Assembly (NCBI GenBank): GCA_025529335.1
Contig: JAMYHX010000089.1
Span: 47,936 to 111,935, forward strand
Direction: 5' to 3'
Origin: Rhizopus sp. PT2906
Taxonomy: Eukaryota; Mucoromycota; Mucoromycetes; Mucorales; Rhizopodaceae
DNA length: 64,000 nucleotides
Shown here: piece after piece, positions 11,108 through 21,948 of the stretch
Position numbering within the stretch: position 1 is the first letter of the stretch
Layout of the letters: each line of letters starts with the position of its first letter
Translations under genes and position numbers: made by a program
Notes under the pieces: generated by a model
What the model was told of the DNA's origin: nothing
Database searches by the model: none
What the model saw: only the letters and a program-made list of their open reading frames with translations

Positions 11108-12795
11108 ATGGTCCGTCAGATTTCAAAAGCAATTTTAGTTGCTTCCGGTGTCATAACTGGATTAGCAACTATAGCTATTATATCTTACTTTAGACAATCT
11201 CATGAACGACAAGAAAACTCAAATAGACTAAGACGCTCACGACATATGCGAAGAAGACGAAACAATACAGAAGAAGCGGGCAGACCACTGTCACTGTTTA
11301 AGGAATGGGGTGACGATGACAATAGAAATCTACTGAACCTTTTACATGCTATTTCAGAAAACCAATCCCGAAAAGGTAAGAGATGCAGGATACACATATC
11401 CATTAAACTCACATTGGTGCTTTTATTCTTGAGTATAGAAGGATACATACATCGTAAGTGACTGACACATGTGTATTATGGATGAATCTAATCTTTTACT
11501 GAGGTGGAATCACTTGCAATAAATGTAGCGTATCACCCATTCGAGGGACACGGTACAAGTGCGCTAACTGTGTCGACTTTGATTTATGCGAAATGTGTGA
11601 AGGATCTAATAGTCATATCAATACCCACGTCTTTCTAAAGATTCGAATACCCATTCCACCATTAGCTAATCCACGAAGCGCACTATTACCATCCTTTTAT
11701 CCAGGCAAACTTCACAGCAAAGCTCCGTTATCTTTGGAAAAATACAAAGAACTACAGAATTCATCACACTGTAAGACTACGAGCATATCGGTGTATTATA
11801 TAATTAACTAATATACATGTGTGAATATAGTTGATCAAATAGAATTAGAAGCACTATATGAACAATTCAAGACCCTTTCTACAGTGGATACAGAAGAAGG
11901 AGGAATTGACCGAGAAACATTTGAACAGTGCCTTGGTCCTTTAGGATTAGAAAAGAACTTGATTACAGAAAGGATATTTACTTTCTTTGATCAAGATAAT
12001 GATGGAATTATTAGTTTTCCTGAAATTGTGTATGGCCTAAGTATACTCTGTAAAGGAAACTTGGATGAAAAGATTGAATGTAAGAAGGAAAAAGAGGGGG
12101 GGGGAGGGAATACGTGATGCTGATCATTCTTTATAGATGCCTTCAAAGGCTACGACTTGGATAACGATGGATATATATCCAGAGATGAACTTTATAGAAT
12201 GTACAAATCTTACTTTTATTTATCCATGGAACTTGTCCGAGATGTAGTAAGCGCAATGGAAGATGAGATGATGGATTCTTTTGAATTTTCAGCGTCACAA
12301 CCAGTAAGCGCTGCATTCAATGTAGCCATGCCTTCTACCTCATCAGACAGACAGCAGAGTGACAGTGAAAATGATGGATCTATTGATGATAATGAAGCTG
12401 GACCTTCAACCAAAAAGAGAAAATATCCCTTAAAAGAAGATCACTTTCTAAAACAGTACGCACTTGAGGCAGAGCAAGCTAGAGCGATCGCCAATGCATC
12501 TGAGGCACAAGTAGATGATATGACAGCAGATGCTCTTCGCACAGATAGCCAAAAATTACTTTTATCAAAAGACGATCTAAAAAACAAACAAAAGAATGGA
12601 AAGAAGGTATGGGAAGAAAAGTTCCCAATCATGGAAACAATGACACAAGGAGCCATTAATGAAATGGTTGATAAGACATTTAAAAGCATCAAGACAGAAA
12701 GAGATGGCTACATTAACTTTGAAGAATTTAAACAGTGCGTTCAAACTGATTCAAGTATTGTAAGCTGGTTTGAAGCATTGGGTACAGTTTTTTAG
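11108..12795 (+). CDS. Membrane-anchored ZZ zinc finger and EF-hand calcium-binding protein
   Basis: Predicted calcium-responsive membrane protein. The N-terminus (MVRQISKAILVASGVITG) is one hydrophobic span followed by an Arg-rich stretch. After a 19-nt micro-exon between two introns comes a ZZ-type zinc finger: GITCNKCSVSPIRG, YKCANCVDFDLCEMCEG and then two His further on (HINTH). EF-hands follow: FDQDNDGIISFPE (about 11985-12025), YDLDNDGYISRDE (about 12145-12190) and a shorter ERDGYINFEEF (about 12699-12732). Between hands 2 and 3 lies an acidic, Ser-rich, probably disordered region. Introns are near 11375-11439, 11455-11510, 11771-11830 and 12079-12136; all restore the frame. Similar ZZ/EF-hand proteins occur in other fungi, but I know no assigned role; calcium-dependent scaffolding is inference. 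Confidence 0.82.
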
Positions 12796-14533
12796 AATAA
12801 AAAGGATCTTTTAGCGAATACCATATGATCCTATAGGATGTATAAGAAACTATTGACTCTTCTTTTCTCTTCCTAAAGTTCTATATTCTATCATATAGCC
12901 AGTTCATGACCAGACGCTTTAGTCAATCAAGGTGTAAATGCTGTCTAAATAAACAGAAAATACATGATCAACTAACTATGGATACATGGACGCTTTTTTA
13001 ATGCCTAGAAGAAGTGCTCATAGTATTAACCTATTTTCTGGTGCACGTAGTGTTCACCCAAAAAGTTATCTTCATCATCATGGCTTTCTACTGTTAATGA
13101 TTAGATTGCCGGAATGATGATAAAAGATGTGGTGCAATAAAACGTTGATGAAGTGTTTATGTGACGATTGATGATGTGCTCCTTGGATGTTGTAGTCACC
13201 CATGTTTGAAGTACTTGATGACAGAAGCTACACACACATAAAAATATAAACCTTCAACTCTTTTTTTTGATGCTGTTCCTTTCGTCGACTTAATTGACTT
13301 TTACGAATTAACAGCCTGAGTACGACAACGTTCGCTCGTCGTTACCAATTCTTTTGGTATCCTATATCGACAAGGTGACACCGCAAACTCTGCAAACAAA
13401 ATGTGCGCCCCTGTCTGACATGCCTTGGATGAAGTCCTCTTCTTGCGACTCGTAGGCAAACAATTGTTACCTTGTGGCTAACCAAACATTGATTAAATCA
13501 GACGTTACATTAGATCCTTTACACGCATTATCACTATTTCTAGCCAGCATTCTCAACCTGAAGACAAAACGTTCAATCTACTTTACAAGATTGCCAAGAA
13601 CGTAGCCACAAAAGACAATTTATACGATCTGTTCCATTAACCATAGTATTTTGACCAAGGCAAAAAAAAGCATTAGAAAATTTACCAGACTCACGGCACG
13701 CATGCAGAGTATTGGATCGTCGATTGATAAATAATCTGAAGGTCAAGCGAAAGCTCGTGTTCTTGGAGAACGACTCAGAATCTTCTCTTGATTACCCAAA
13801 CAGTTCACCAATGTAATATGTTTGCGCTTTGCCATTGACGTGAAATCGTTATAACACTTTATAATCTTACAGTAGAGCATACATTCTACTTTACAATTCT
13901 CTATCACATCTGATAACTTATAATAATAATAAAAGTAGCTAGTAGCATAACATTGATAATTAGTCACATTGACCACATTTATCATACTGACAACATTAAT
14001 ATTTTGTATAAAAATATCATAGTATTGAACTTTTTTTTAACAGAGAATCTACTTTGCAAGCCATCGACTTAATAACCTTTTTTCAAATAATAACAAGCTG
14101 AATACAATAGCCATCCACAAGAGAAAAGAAGAGGCTTTTATAAAGAGATCTAAGAAGAACCATGTTGGTAGAATCAATTGGACGTCTTGCTTGGAACAAG
14201 GCCATAGCGAAGATCTATTTAAGAGATACTCGAACAATTTACGCACAAACCTTGGCAAATATATCAAAGAATAAAAGCTTCGAAAATACATTAAGAGAGC
14301 CGATTGTACACGGTAATTGCTTGGGTTATGTCCGTGCAAGGAGTTGGTTTTTATCGTTCATATGTATTTTATGCAGTATATACTGAGAGGATAAATTAAG
14401 CGGGGCAACTTTATTATTATTTCAAATAGAAATGCGGCTCGTAGGGTAGCGTGCCATATATGCAACAACATTTGGCTAGAAACAAATGCTCATGCACAAA
14501 TTAAAAAGGACAAGCGCCATCAGAACGTCGGTT
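12796..14533. other. Gene-poor region, 1.7 kb
   Basis: No recognisable protein family. The 3' flank of the ZZ/EF-hand gene gives way to AT-rich sequence. About 13310-13800 contains decayed coding-like sequence, listed separately. Short open frames at 13743-13985 and 14049-14386 on either strand lack family features. No tRNA-like internal promoter boxes were seen by eye. Confidence 0.45.
13310..13800 (+). pseudogene. Possible decayed coding sequence of unknown origin
   Basis: One plus-strand frame reads as protein-like sequence for about 160 codons broken by only a few stops. Segments include PEYDNVRSSLPILLVSYIDK, TLQTKCAPLSDMPW, LDPLHALSLFLASILNLK and FTRLTARMQSIGSSIDK. Base composition is less AT-rich than the flanks. 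No family is recognised and no intron boundaries rescue the stops, so a relic of a gene or mobile element is the simplest reading. The opposite strand also has a 55-codon open stretch, so strand and coding status are uncertain. Confidence 0.25.
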
Positions 14534-15142
14534 TCATCGGCCAACTTTGCTTCTTCTACAATGGCCGAACATTTGCGCTTCAAAGTCATCCAGTTTCCTT
14601 CGAATTTCTAAAAAAATTAAAACTTCATGCTGCATATGATTAAGTATATTTACGGATAATTCGTGACACCAAAAGAGCAGCTTTGTTGACAGAGCCGACA
14701 ATTCAGAAGTAACAACGGCTAAATCTTTGTTGACAAGATTGTGATTGCCGATGTATTTTGTTATTGATTCCAGTTCATTCAGTATAAAAGGAAAGATCAA
14801 GTAAAACGATCTAAAAATCATTCAGAATAACGATAACTTTCTTTTCCTTTGTTTGACTTACAAAATTCTCATATCACTGACGTTGACTTGGTGTTTTGCC
14901 AAGCGACATGACACCTTCTGGAACCTCTTTAGTTCGGAAAAGACGTCGAAATCCTTGAGTATCCACTAAAAGAAAAAAAAACGTTAATGACAGAGAACAA
15001 TAAGGCTCATTTAACTTACAGCCATTGGGCACGACGGCCAAGACTGGGTGGTTTCAATTGCATGCAGCGTGTTTCTCTGTTCATGATAAATGTCGCTGTA
15101 AACGGAACCGCTCAATTCTGGATCTGGCTTCTTGTATTTTAA
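14534..15142 (-). CDS. Unknown spliced gene, 3' three exons (5' end unresolved)
   Basis: No single ORF shows this gene; it appears when exons are joined. The upstream exon (15020 to at most 15142) reads KKPDPELSGSVYSDIYHEQ and NTLHAIETTQSWPSCPMA. Intron 14966-15019 (54 bp, GTAAGT...TTTTAG) leads to exon 14862-14965: WILKDFDVFSELKRFQKVSC, then RLAKHQVNVSDMRI. Intron 14811-14861 (51 bp, GTAAGT...TTTTAG) leads to exon 14534-14810: SFYLIFPFILNELESITKYI, continuing through LSALSTKLLFWCHELSVNIL to DDFEAQMFGHCRRSKVGR and a stop. Phases match (0 and 2) and both donors are perfect GTAAGT. A TAA at 15143-15145 closes the frame upstream and no in-frame ATG lies near the exon start, so at least one more exon must be upstream. 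I do not recognise the family. It could be a cellular gene or a domesticated or decaying element gene. Confidence 0.5.
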
Positions 15143-15145
15143 TTA

Positions 15146-16187
15146 AAGCATTAAAGAGCCAACACACAACATTTTGTGGTGGAGTGAGAGAAAGAAAAAA
15201 AAAAACTAATAAATGAGGATACGAAGCGAATGTTTATATTGAGAAGTGACGACTACAAATATCCCACATTATCTATTAGGTGAGACTCAATAAATAGATG
15301 TATGATCAGCGTATACACGACATATCGGTCAGTGTATTTGTGAGCTAATAATAAATACACCTAGGACACTTCTTCATGAAGCCTCATATCCCTTTTGTAA
15401 TAGTATCTCAAGTCTAGAAATGCTTTTGCATACAATATGATATGACACCATGCAATACAATATCATACAGTTATCAAGAGAAAAGAAGTCTGTCAGGAAC
15501 ATACAGTCTCTTAGTCTAGCTTAATAGTCGAGCTACATCTTTCTTGGCGACACTAGATTCAATGATAATATGGTCCGTGGACGAGTGTGATCAAAGAAAG
15601 GACAAAAATACAATAATGACAACTAAGATAGCATTGGCCAATAATATGATACTCTCAGCAATGTTATATCAATGCACAAAGAGTGTGAAACAAAGATTGT
15701 CAAAGATGACACTACTGGTAAAGTCTTCAAAACGTTTCCAAGAAATATTGCAGATATGCTTGGCAGAACGGACACTGCAGATCATTTGCTCATTTTTGAT
15801 GTATTTAAGTGAAGAAATTGTCCTTGATGATGACTCTTTTGAGTGGCTTAAACTGGAAGATATGTGACAATTTGATATCAGAAAGATGATAAGCTTGATA
15901 CTGAGACTGGTGCTACTTTACATAATATTCATTGACTTTATTTTCTCTCGGTGCAGAATCTTTAAATAGGAAAAAGGCACTTATTCACTTTCTGTCGTTC
16001 AGTGTAATAACTAAGGCTTTTTTTTTGGAAAAATAAACTCAGAGACCAAATGGGTGTAACATTCAAGGGAAAGACACAAGTTAATTAGGTCTCCTATATT
16101 TTTCACTCGACTTAATGTGTACTTCTTTCCTTTTTCTTTTTTCTATTTTTCTATTTACCCAATCCTCTCCTTTGAAAATACCTCTGA
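15146..16187. other. Mostly non-coding region with one doubtful ORF
   Basis: 1 kb upstream of the ankyrin-DIL gene. A plus-strand frame reads from the ATG near 15562 to 15867 (MIIWSVDECDQRKDKN and, later, VLDDDSFEWLKLEDM). It has a non-repetitive but unrecognised composition rich in Met, Ser and Leu and could be a terminal exon; I do not annotate it as a gene. The last 200 bp before 16188 are pyrimidine-rich, as is common here just upstream of starts. Confidence 0.35.
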
Positions 16188-18945
16188 ATGGACTCTTTAC
16201 AAACACCCAGTAAGCCAACCATAGCATCCAGAAGACAACTCATGGCCACTCAACGGCCCCTTTCGGTATTATCCATCAATACGAGCCACAGTGACATTAC
16301 CCAAAGAAACAGCGCATCCTTAATTCATCGTCCAAATTCAACTGTACACAGCATGAGCCATGAAGAACTGACATCCAAGATTGCAGATAGTTTCCAAGAG
16401 TTTTCAAACATGCTTTCACAATTATCATCATGCAAGTCAAACATTGCTCCGTCGCCAATGACTCCTCCTCTCGTTCCACCTGTGGCTCATCCCAAGAGTG
16501 CCCCACGAAGGCAAGCATGTAACCATGCGGAACTACCTTTGTCTCCGCCTACCACTACCATTGGTCAGAATCAAAGCAAAGGCCAACCCAAGGGTAAAGT
16601 GAGAGCGAAAGAAACGCTGCGAAAAGAAAAGAATGACAGTAATAAAAGCAATAGTAACAATGGCAACAACAACATCATCAGTAGCAATAGTAGCAGTAGT
16701 ACTAGCAGTATCGGGAGTCATAATAACAACAATGAAGATCCGACATGCTTTGAAAAGGTGAATGTACTATTATTGGATGGAATGCATAATGTAGAAAGCG
16801 AGCAATCGCATCATGTTATTGCCAAGTGTTTAACCATTGCTAGCAGCAATGGACGGGCAGATACACTTGAAAAGATGCTTGAGCGCAACGTCGACCTAAA
16901 CTGCACAGACAATGAAGCATCCGGCATCACTCCGCTCATGTATGCAGCCTATTTTGGAAGAATTAATTGCCTACATTTGTTGCTGCAGCACTCCTCGATC
17001 AAGGTGAATAAACAGGATAAGAGTAATACAAGAATCCTACTTTTAAAAAAGCGAACCACTGAATGAAGCTTTCCATTTTTAGACGGCTGGACTGCCCTGA
17101 CGTGGGCTGTAAGCGGAAGCCAAGTTGAAGCTGTACAGCTGCTCTTACAACACGGTGCAAAGGCAATAAAGACAAAAAGTGGGAGATCGCTCTTTGAGTT
17201 CCCAACCTCTGAGGCTATAAAAGACCTCATTGGTTCTCCGCCTCCTGCAGCCAAGGTCACAGAACATCCTCCGATTGAGCAGAAGAAAGTCGACAATCAA
17301 GCAGAATCGACAGAGATGGACCTTTATTACCAAACGCCTGTTGATGGTTACAACCATTTCGCCAACTTTTCACCCAAGCAACCCATTCAAGAAAAGGGCA
17401 CAGATATAATTCAAGACAGCGATGGGTGGGAGTCATCCGTGCTTAAATCGACAGTGACATTCGACTGGAGCCGCTGCTTACCTGACCAGATGCTTGTTTT
17501 CACTGGTGTCCAGGTACCTTTGATTATGGACCAAGTCTTTGGTGTCACAAGTGATACCATCCGGTCCCTCTCTCGTCAACACCCGCTCAGTAACGAACTA
17601 TGGGCACCTGCCAACACATTATTTTTATGCGCCCGGTTTGCGCATTACTGTTCCAGTCGTGAGTTGCTCTCCTCACTTTTGGACGCGGCGACAAACAGAT
17701 TGTCAAAGGTGACAAAGGTAAAAATAGGACAGGAAAGCCACCCCTCTTGCTTATAGTAAACTCATACACTGTATATATTTATAGAGTGTAAGTCGCGATA
17801 CTCACAGCTTGTGTTTCTGGATAGCCAATACCTGCCAACTTGTCAGCTATTTGAAGAAAGACACAGGTCTGTCCATCGTCACAGAGGACGCTCAAGAAGT
17901 GTTTTCCAAGTCCATTGCTGAAGCATATACCCTCTTTGTGACAGAATCTCAAAAGATGATGGAAAAGATGCTTGTGCCTACATTGATGGAGTATGACCCT
18001 ATTCAGGAACACGTTGAATACGCTGACGACTGGCAGAGATTTTTCTTTCGAAGGAATAGCAGCAGCACAATCACTGTAGAGCCTACCAGCCAAGCATCCC
18101 CTCAGACCATGACACATCTACTAGGCCACCTGCAATACGTACTTCAATCGTACCATGTTCCAGCTGCTATTATCATTCAAGCTATGGCACAGTTCTTTTA
18201 TTATCTATCTTGCGAACTGTTTAATCGAATATTAAGTAATCGAAAATACCTCTGTCGCTCAAAGGCGCTTCAAATACGACTCAACCTGTCCACGCTGGAG
18301 GAATGGGTGAGGGATCATAAACTGCCGTCTAGCTTGAACCATGCTTTTGATCCTGTCGTGCAGCTCTTGCAATTACTGCAGTGCTTGACACAGATGACAG
18401 ATATAGAAACATTTACATCAACAGTAAGTACATTTGACAAACTCAACCCCTTGCAAGTCAAAAGGTGTGTGCAAAAGTACAGGTACGAGGTCAATGAACC
18501 TAAACTCCCAGAGTGTATCGAACAACTTGCGGCTCAGATGGCTGCTTCCTTGCCAGAGAACAAGGGCAGAAGAAGTCTAAATCTGAGTGATAGTAAGCGA
18601 TCAAGTATATCAAGTTTAAACTCTCTCATCACACCCAAGAGCAAGAGAGCTTCTATATCAGAGCTGGAAGATGACGATCTGGATGCTGACGAGGAAGAAG
18701 GTGAGACACGAAATTCAAAGTACCTCTTGCCGTTTTCCGTCTTTAGTACAACCGCATTATTGCAGAATTGGACAGAAGAAAAACAGAAACGGTTGGTGCA
18801 TCATAGTTATTCAGAGGCAATTTATCGAGAAATCAAGCTGAAAAAATTGGAGACGCTTGACTTGCTGGATAAAATAATGCCTTCGCTGCCTGATGAATGG
18901 TTATCAGATCTTGATAGAAAGCTACGTAGAATGTCGGCAAAGTAA
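16188..18945 (+). CDS. Ankyrin-repeat and dilute (DIL) domain protein
   Basis: Fungal protein combining ankyrin repeats with the DIL domain known from class V myosin cargo-binding tails; the S. pombe relative is annotated as DIL and ankyrin domain-containing. The start gives MDSLQTPSKPTIASRRQ, followed by a Ser/Pro/Asn-rich low-complexity region with runs of Asn and Ser (about 16640-16735). Ankyrin repeats: ASGITPLMYAAYFGRINCLH, then after an intron at about 17022-17082 NGWTALTWAVSGSQVEAVQL. The DIL domain follows the intron near 17720-17786: FWIANTCQLVSYLKKDTG, IIQAMAQFFYYLSCELFNRI and RLNLSTLEEWVRDHKLP, the classic DIL Q-x-F-Y-x-x-N and N-x-S-x-L-E-E-W pattern. After DIL there is an acidic linker (ELEDDDLDADEEEGET) and a Leu/Arg-rich C-terminus. 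A vesicle or organelle tethering role is inferred from the domain. Confidence 0.9.
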
Positions 18946-19095
18946 ATGTGTGTATGTTTTTATAGTGTAAATTTTTCTTTGTATTTGTAAAACTATGTGT
19001 GTGTGTGTATACAAATTGAGCTTTGTATTGTCTGATATGCAACAACAACTTTATAAACTGTGATCAATAAATAAAAACATGGCCCTGTTTATTTA

Positions 19096-21948
19096 TCATT
19101 CAATGTTATCATAATCGTGATAACTACTCTCTTCCAGTTTAAGACCTATTGCTGCTACAATATCCTGTGCCTTGTAGATATTACTCAAGTATTCTATATC
19201 ATTCTGTCCATTGATGCCTCGGATTTTTTGATTTTTGCTAATGATATATTCTAGATCATATAAACGTGAAGATGGGGAATAGGATGATGCTTTTTTAGGT
19301 TCAGTCACTCTTGACGTCAAAAATGGTTTTGCTTTAGGTGTCACAATTTTGGCTGTTGTGTCGATACCTGAGACGGCAAGCACAGGTAAATAAGGATGTG
19401 CCTGGAATCACGTATTAATTTTAAGGCTAATAATTATTATTTTTTTATAATGTTACCTTGGCCACATTCACTACTTCATCATCTGCTTTCAACACTTGTA
19501 CAATTTTTGCAGTCTTTTTATCCCATATGAATAATAATCCATCATCGCTTCCAGATACAATATATTCATCGGATTGTCCGAAAAAGTCAACCTCTTTCAC
19601 AGTCTATAAAGTGTCAAAGAAGATGTATTTCACATATTAGTTTTTGGTCTTACCTCTATATTACGATGACCCGTGAATTTCTTTCTGTGCGGAACAATAC
19701 CAGCCTCTGGGTAGATATTCTTGTCTGTGTTTCCTGCACCAAGGTCCAAATCATCCGGAAAGAAGTGATTAAGAATAAACCCATGAATGGCCAATCGATG
19801 TATAGCAAACTCCGAAGAATCAGCTTCCAAGATATCATCATCTGTTAAATCATAGTCACTGTATATGTTTATCGTCTCATCATCGTTTTGTTCATCATCG
19901 CTTGAAGAGTCATCATCACTATCATCTTCATCTGTCGTATTATGAGCATCATCATCATCATCATCATCAACGATCATTCGCGTATCATCTTCATAATCGT
20001 CTTTTTTGTATACTGACAAATCAATATCAGCGTCTATTACCATGTACCGTAAATATTCCCAATGGATCTCCACAGGATCGCTCATGCTGGTTAAGCTTCC
20101 TGCTGTTCGACACATTTCGAGTATCTCATGACGAAATGAATTGAGCCAACTTGAGCATTCTATCTCACGTACCATCGTGAAAGCAAGGTCTTTTCTACTA
20201 GCATAGTCACTTAATCCTAGTGCAGAGAAAGTGCGACATGCCCTTTGATGGATTAGTCTTGCTTGATGCAGAAATAGTCTTCGATGAGGACAGTTTTGGA
20301 AGGAGAGCAAGAGACAACCTGCATAAAAGTATCCTATAGCCAAACCAAATTGACCTTTCCATGTGTGTGAGGCAATCCGCTTTGCCTGTGCTAGTTCTTC
20401 TTTTGCCAATAAAAAGTCGCGATTGGTAAAATCTTCAAGGGTTCTGTTCGTAAACGAAACGGTCGATACATCGTCCCTTATGACATGGTCGGGTGAACTG
20501 TCTATCAATTTTCTTATACGTGTTAATGCCGAAATCATCAATGCACTCACTTCGACTAGCTTGCACTCCTCTATTAGCTTGTCCTTGTACGGCACTTTTT
20601 CGCTGGTGCAATTTGAAAGCTGTAGATGATCTCGTACAGCGTGATGTAGCAGCTTTTTACTTGCCTTGATTGTCTCTGTATATGGCTTTGTTTTGAACGC
20701 GTTTAATAGACTGCTCCATTCTGTACTTCTCATTCTTCTTCTTCGTTCATATTCATCCATAAACTGTCTTGAAGTTCTCAGCATAATGCGACTTCTTAGA
20801 TTACGTGGTTCAGTCAAGGATTCAAATGTTGAGTTTCTGGATAGAGGTTCTAGTGGCGAGTCATTGATGTTGAATAGATAAACCCCATCAGATGACCAAC
20901 TTCCTAGTAACTGTGGAAAAAAAAAAAAGTAAATATGAGAACCCATACAATAGATCTATGTATATATATATATATATACTTCATATCCATTATAATCGCT
21001 AAATCGGACAGCAGTAACATGTTTCCCTTTCCTTCTAAAGATATCAGATGTTGATGTGAATTTCTTGACACATTCTACCGTCGGTGCATCAGTTCTGGAG
21101 GGCATTCTTCTATCATGAAGGTAAATATATTCGTTTTGACCAGCAACTGCAAAGTAATGTGGGTTCAATTGGTTAATCGAAATGGTATTTAGATCCAGTT
21201 TGTATTTTCGATAATCAACAAGTGGTTTTGGACAGCCACGGGAAACACCCGGACCATGGGGTCTTGGTATCTGTCTCGTTGGTACTCTCTGTGCTGTCAT
21301 AAACGAACGAACGCTGTGATTTGAACATATGTGAGGTTCACGAAGGTCAAAGTGTCTTACTGTGCCTATAATAGAAAAAAAAAAAAGGGCGATCAGATCT
21401 CTATGGATATAAGGTCTAGTCTTTGGATTACCATCTTGAGAACAAGTTAGGAATTCATTAGGGTTATTCTTAAAGATAGCCAATCGTCGAACTTGATCTT
21501 CGTGACATACATACATATTCGTTAAAGGCGCTTCTTTGGCACAATCAAATATCCTCACTTCTGAATCGCCTGCTCCGGATATGATGATACGATCTGATGT
21601 GTTCGGCATAAAGTAAGCGGAGAATATGTTTGCGGAGTGACCTGCGTATAGAATATAAGTAGAGATGCTACGAAATAAAAAAAGTAAGTATTACCAGATT
21701 GAATAGAACATTGAAGAGAAAAGTTATTGTAAGCATTATAAATATTCAATCTGGTATCATCTGAGCCAGATAATAGAAACTCGCCAGAAGAAGACCAACT
21801 AGAGAAAGTTAGACATCATTCATAGAAACAAATGATCACTTTACTCTAGAGTATTTATGCATCCTGCGTGTCCTTCCAATGTTTTCTCTATTGTTAATTG
21901 TGACATGATAGAGTTATCACTGTATGCGCTATTGGCTGATGTCATCAT
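19096..21948 (-). CDS. WDTC1-like WD40 protein (probable CUL4-DDB1 substrate receptor)
   Basis: Orthologue of animal WDTC1/ADP, a WD40-TPR protein that serves as a DCAF for CRL4 ubiquitin ligases. Start at 21948: MMTSANSAY, then LEGHAGCINTLE, FLLSGSDDTRLNIYN, GHSANIFSAYFMP, IIISGAGDSEVRIFD and TVRHFDLREPHICSN (a DWD-like D-R box). Next come IYLHDRRMPS and GSWSSDGVYLFNIND. The middle part (20100-20700) is helical and resembles the TPR insertion; it carries a run of eight Asp and a longer Asp/Ser-rich stretch (about 19860-19970). The C-terminal repeats read VDFFGQSDEYIVSGSDDGLL and AHPYLPVLAVSGIDTTAKI, matching WDTC1 in order. The intron whose donor lies near 20979 begins with a (TA)n tract. 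An in-frame TAA lies just upstream of the start. Confidence 0.87.
20961..20978. repeat. (TA)9 tract at an intron 5' splice site
   Basis: Simple TA repeat on the plus strand; on the coding (minus) strand of the WDTC1-like gene it forms the start of an intron, GTATATATATA, right after the exon ending in codons for Gly-Tyr-Glu. Confidence 0.85.

Noticed and set aside
15562..15867. Possible 100-residue plus-strand gene (MIIWSVDECDQ...)
   Set aside because: No recognisable domain, no leader or splice sites, and the longest frame starts at TTG. Kept only as a note in the gap description.
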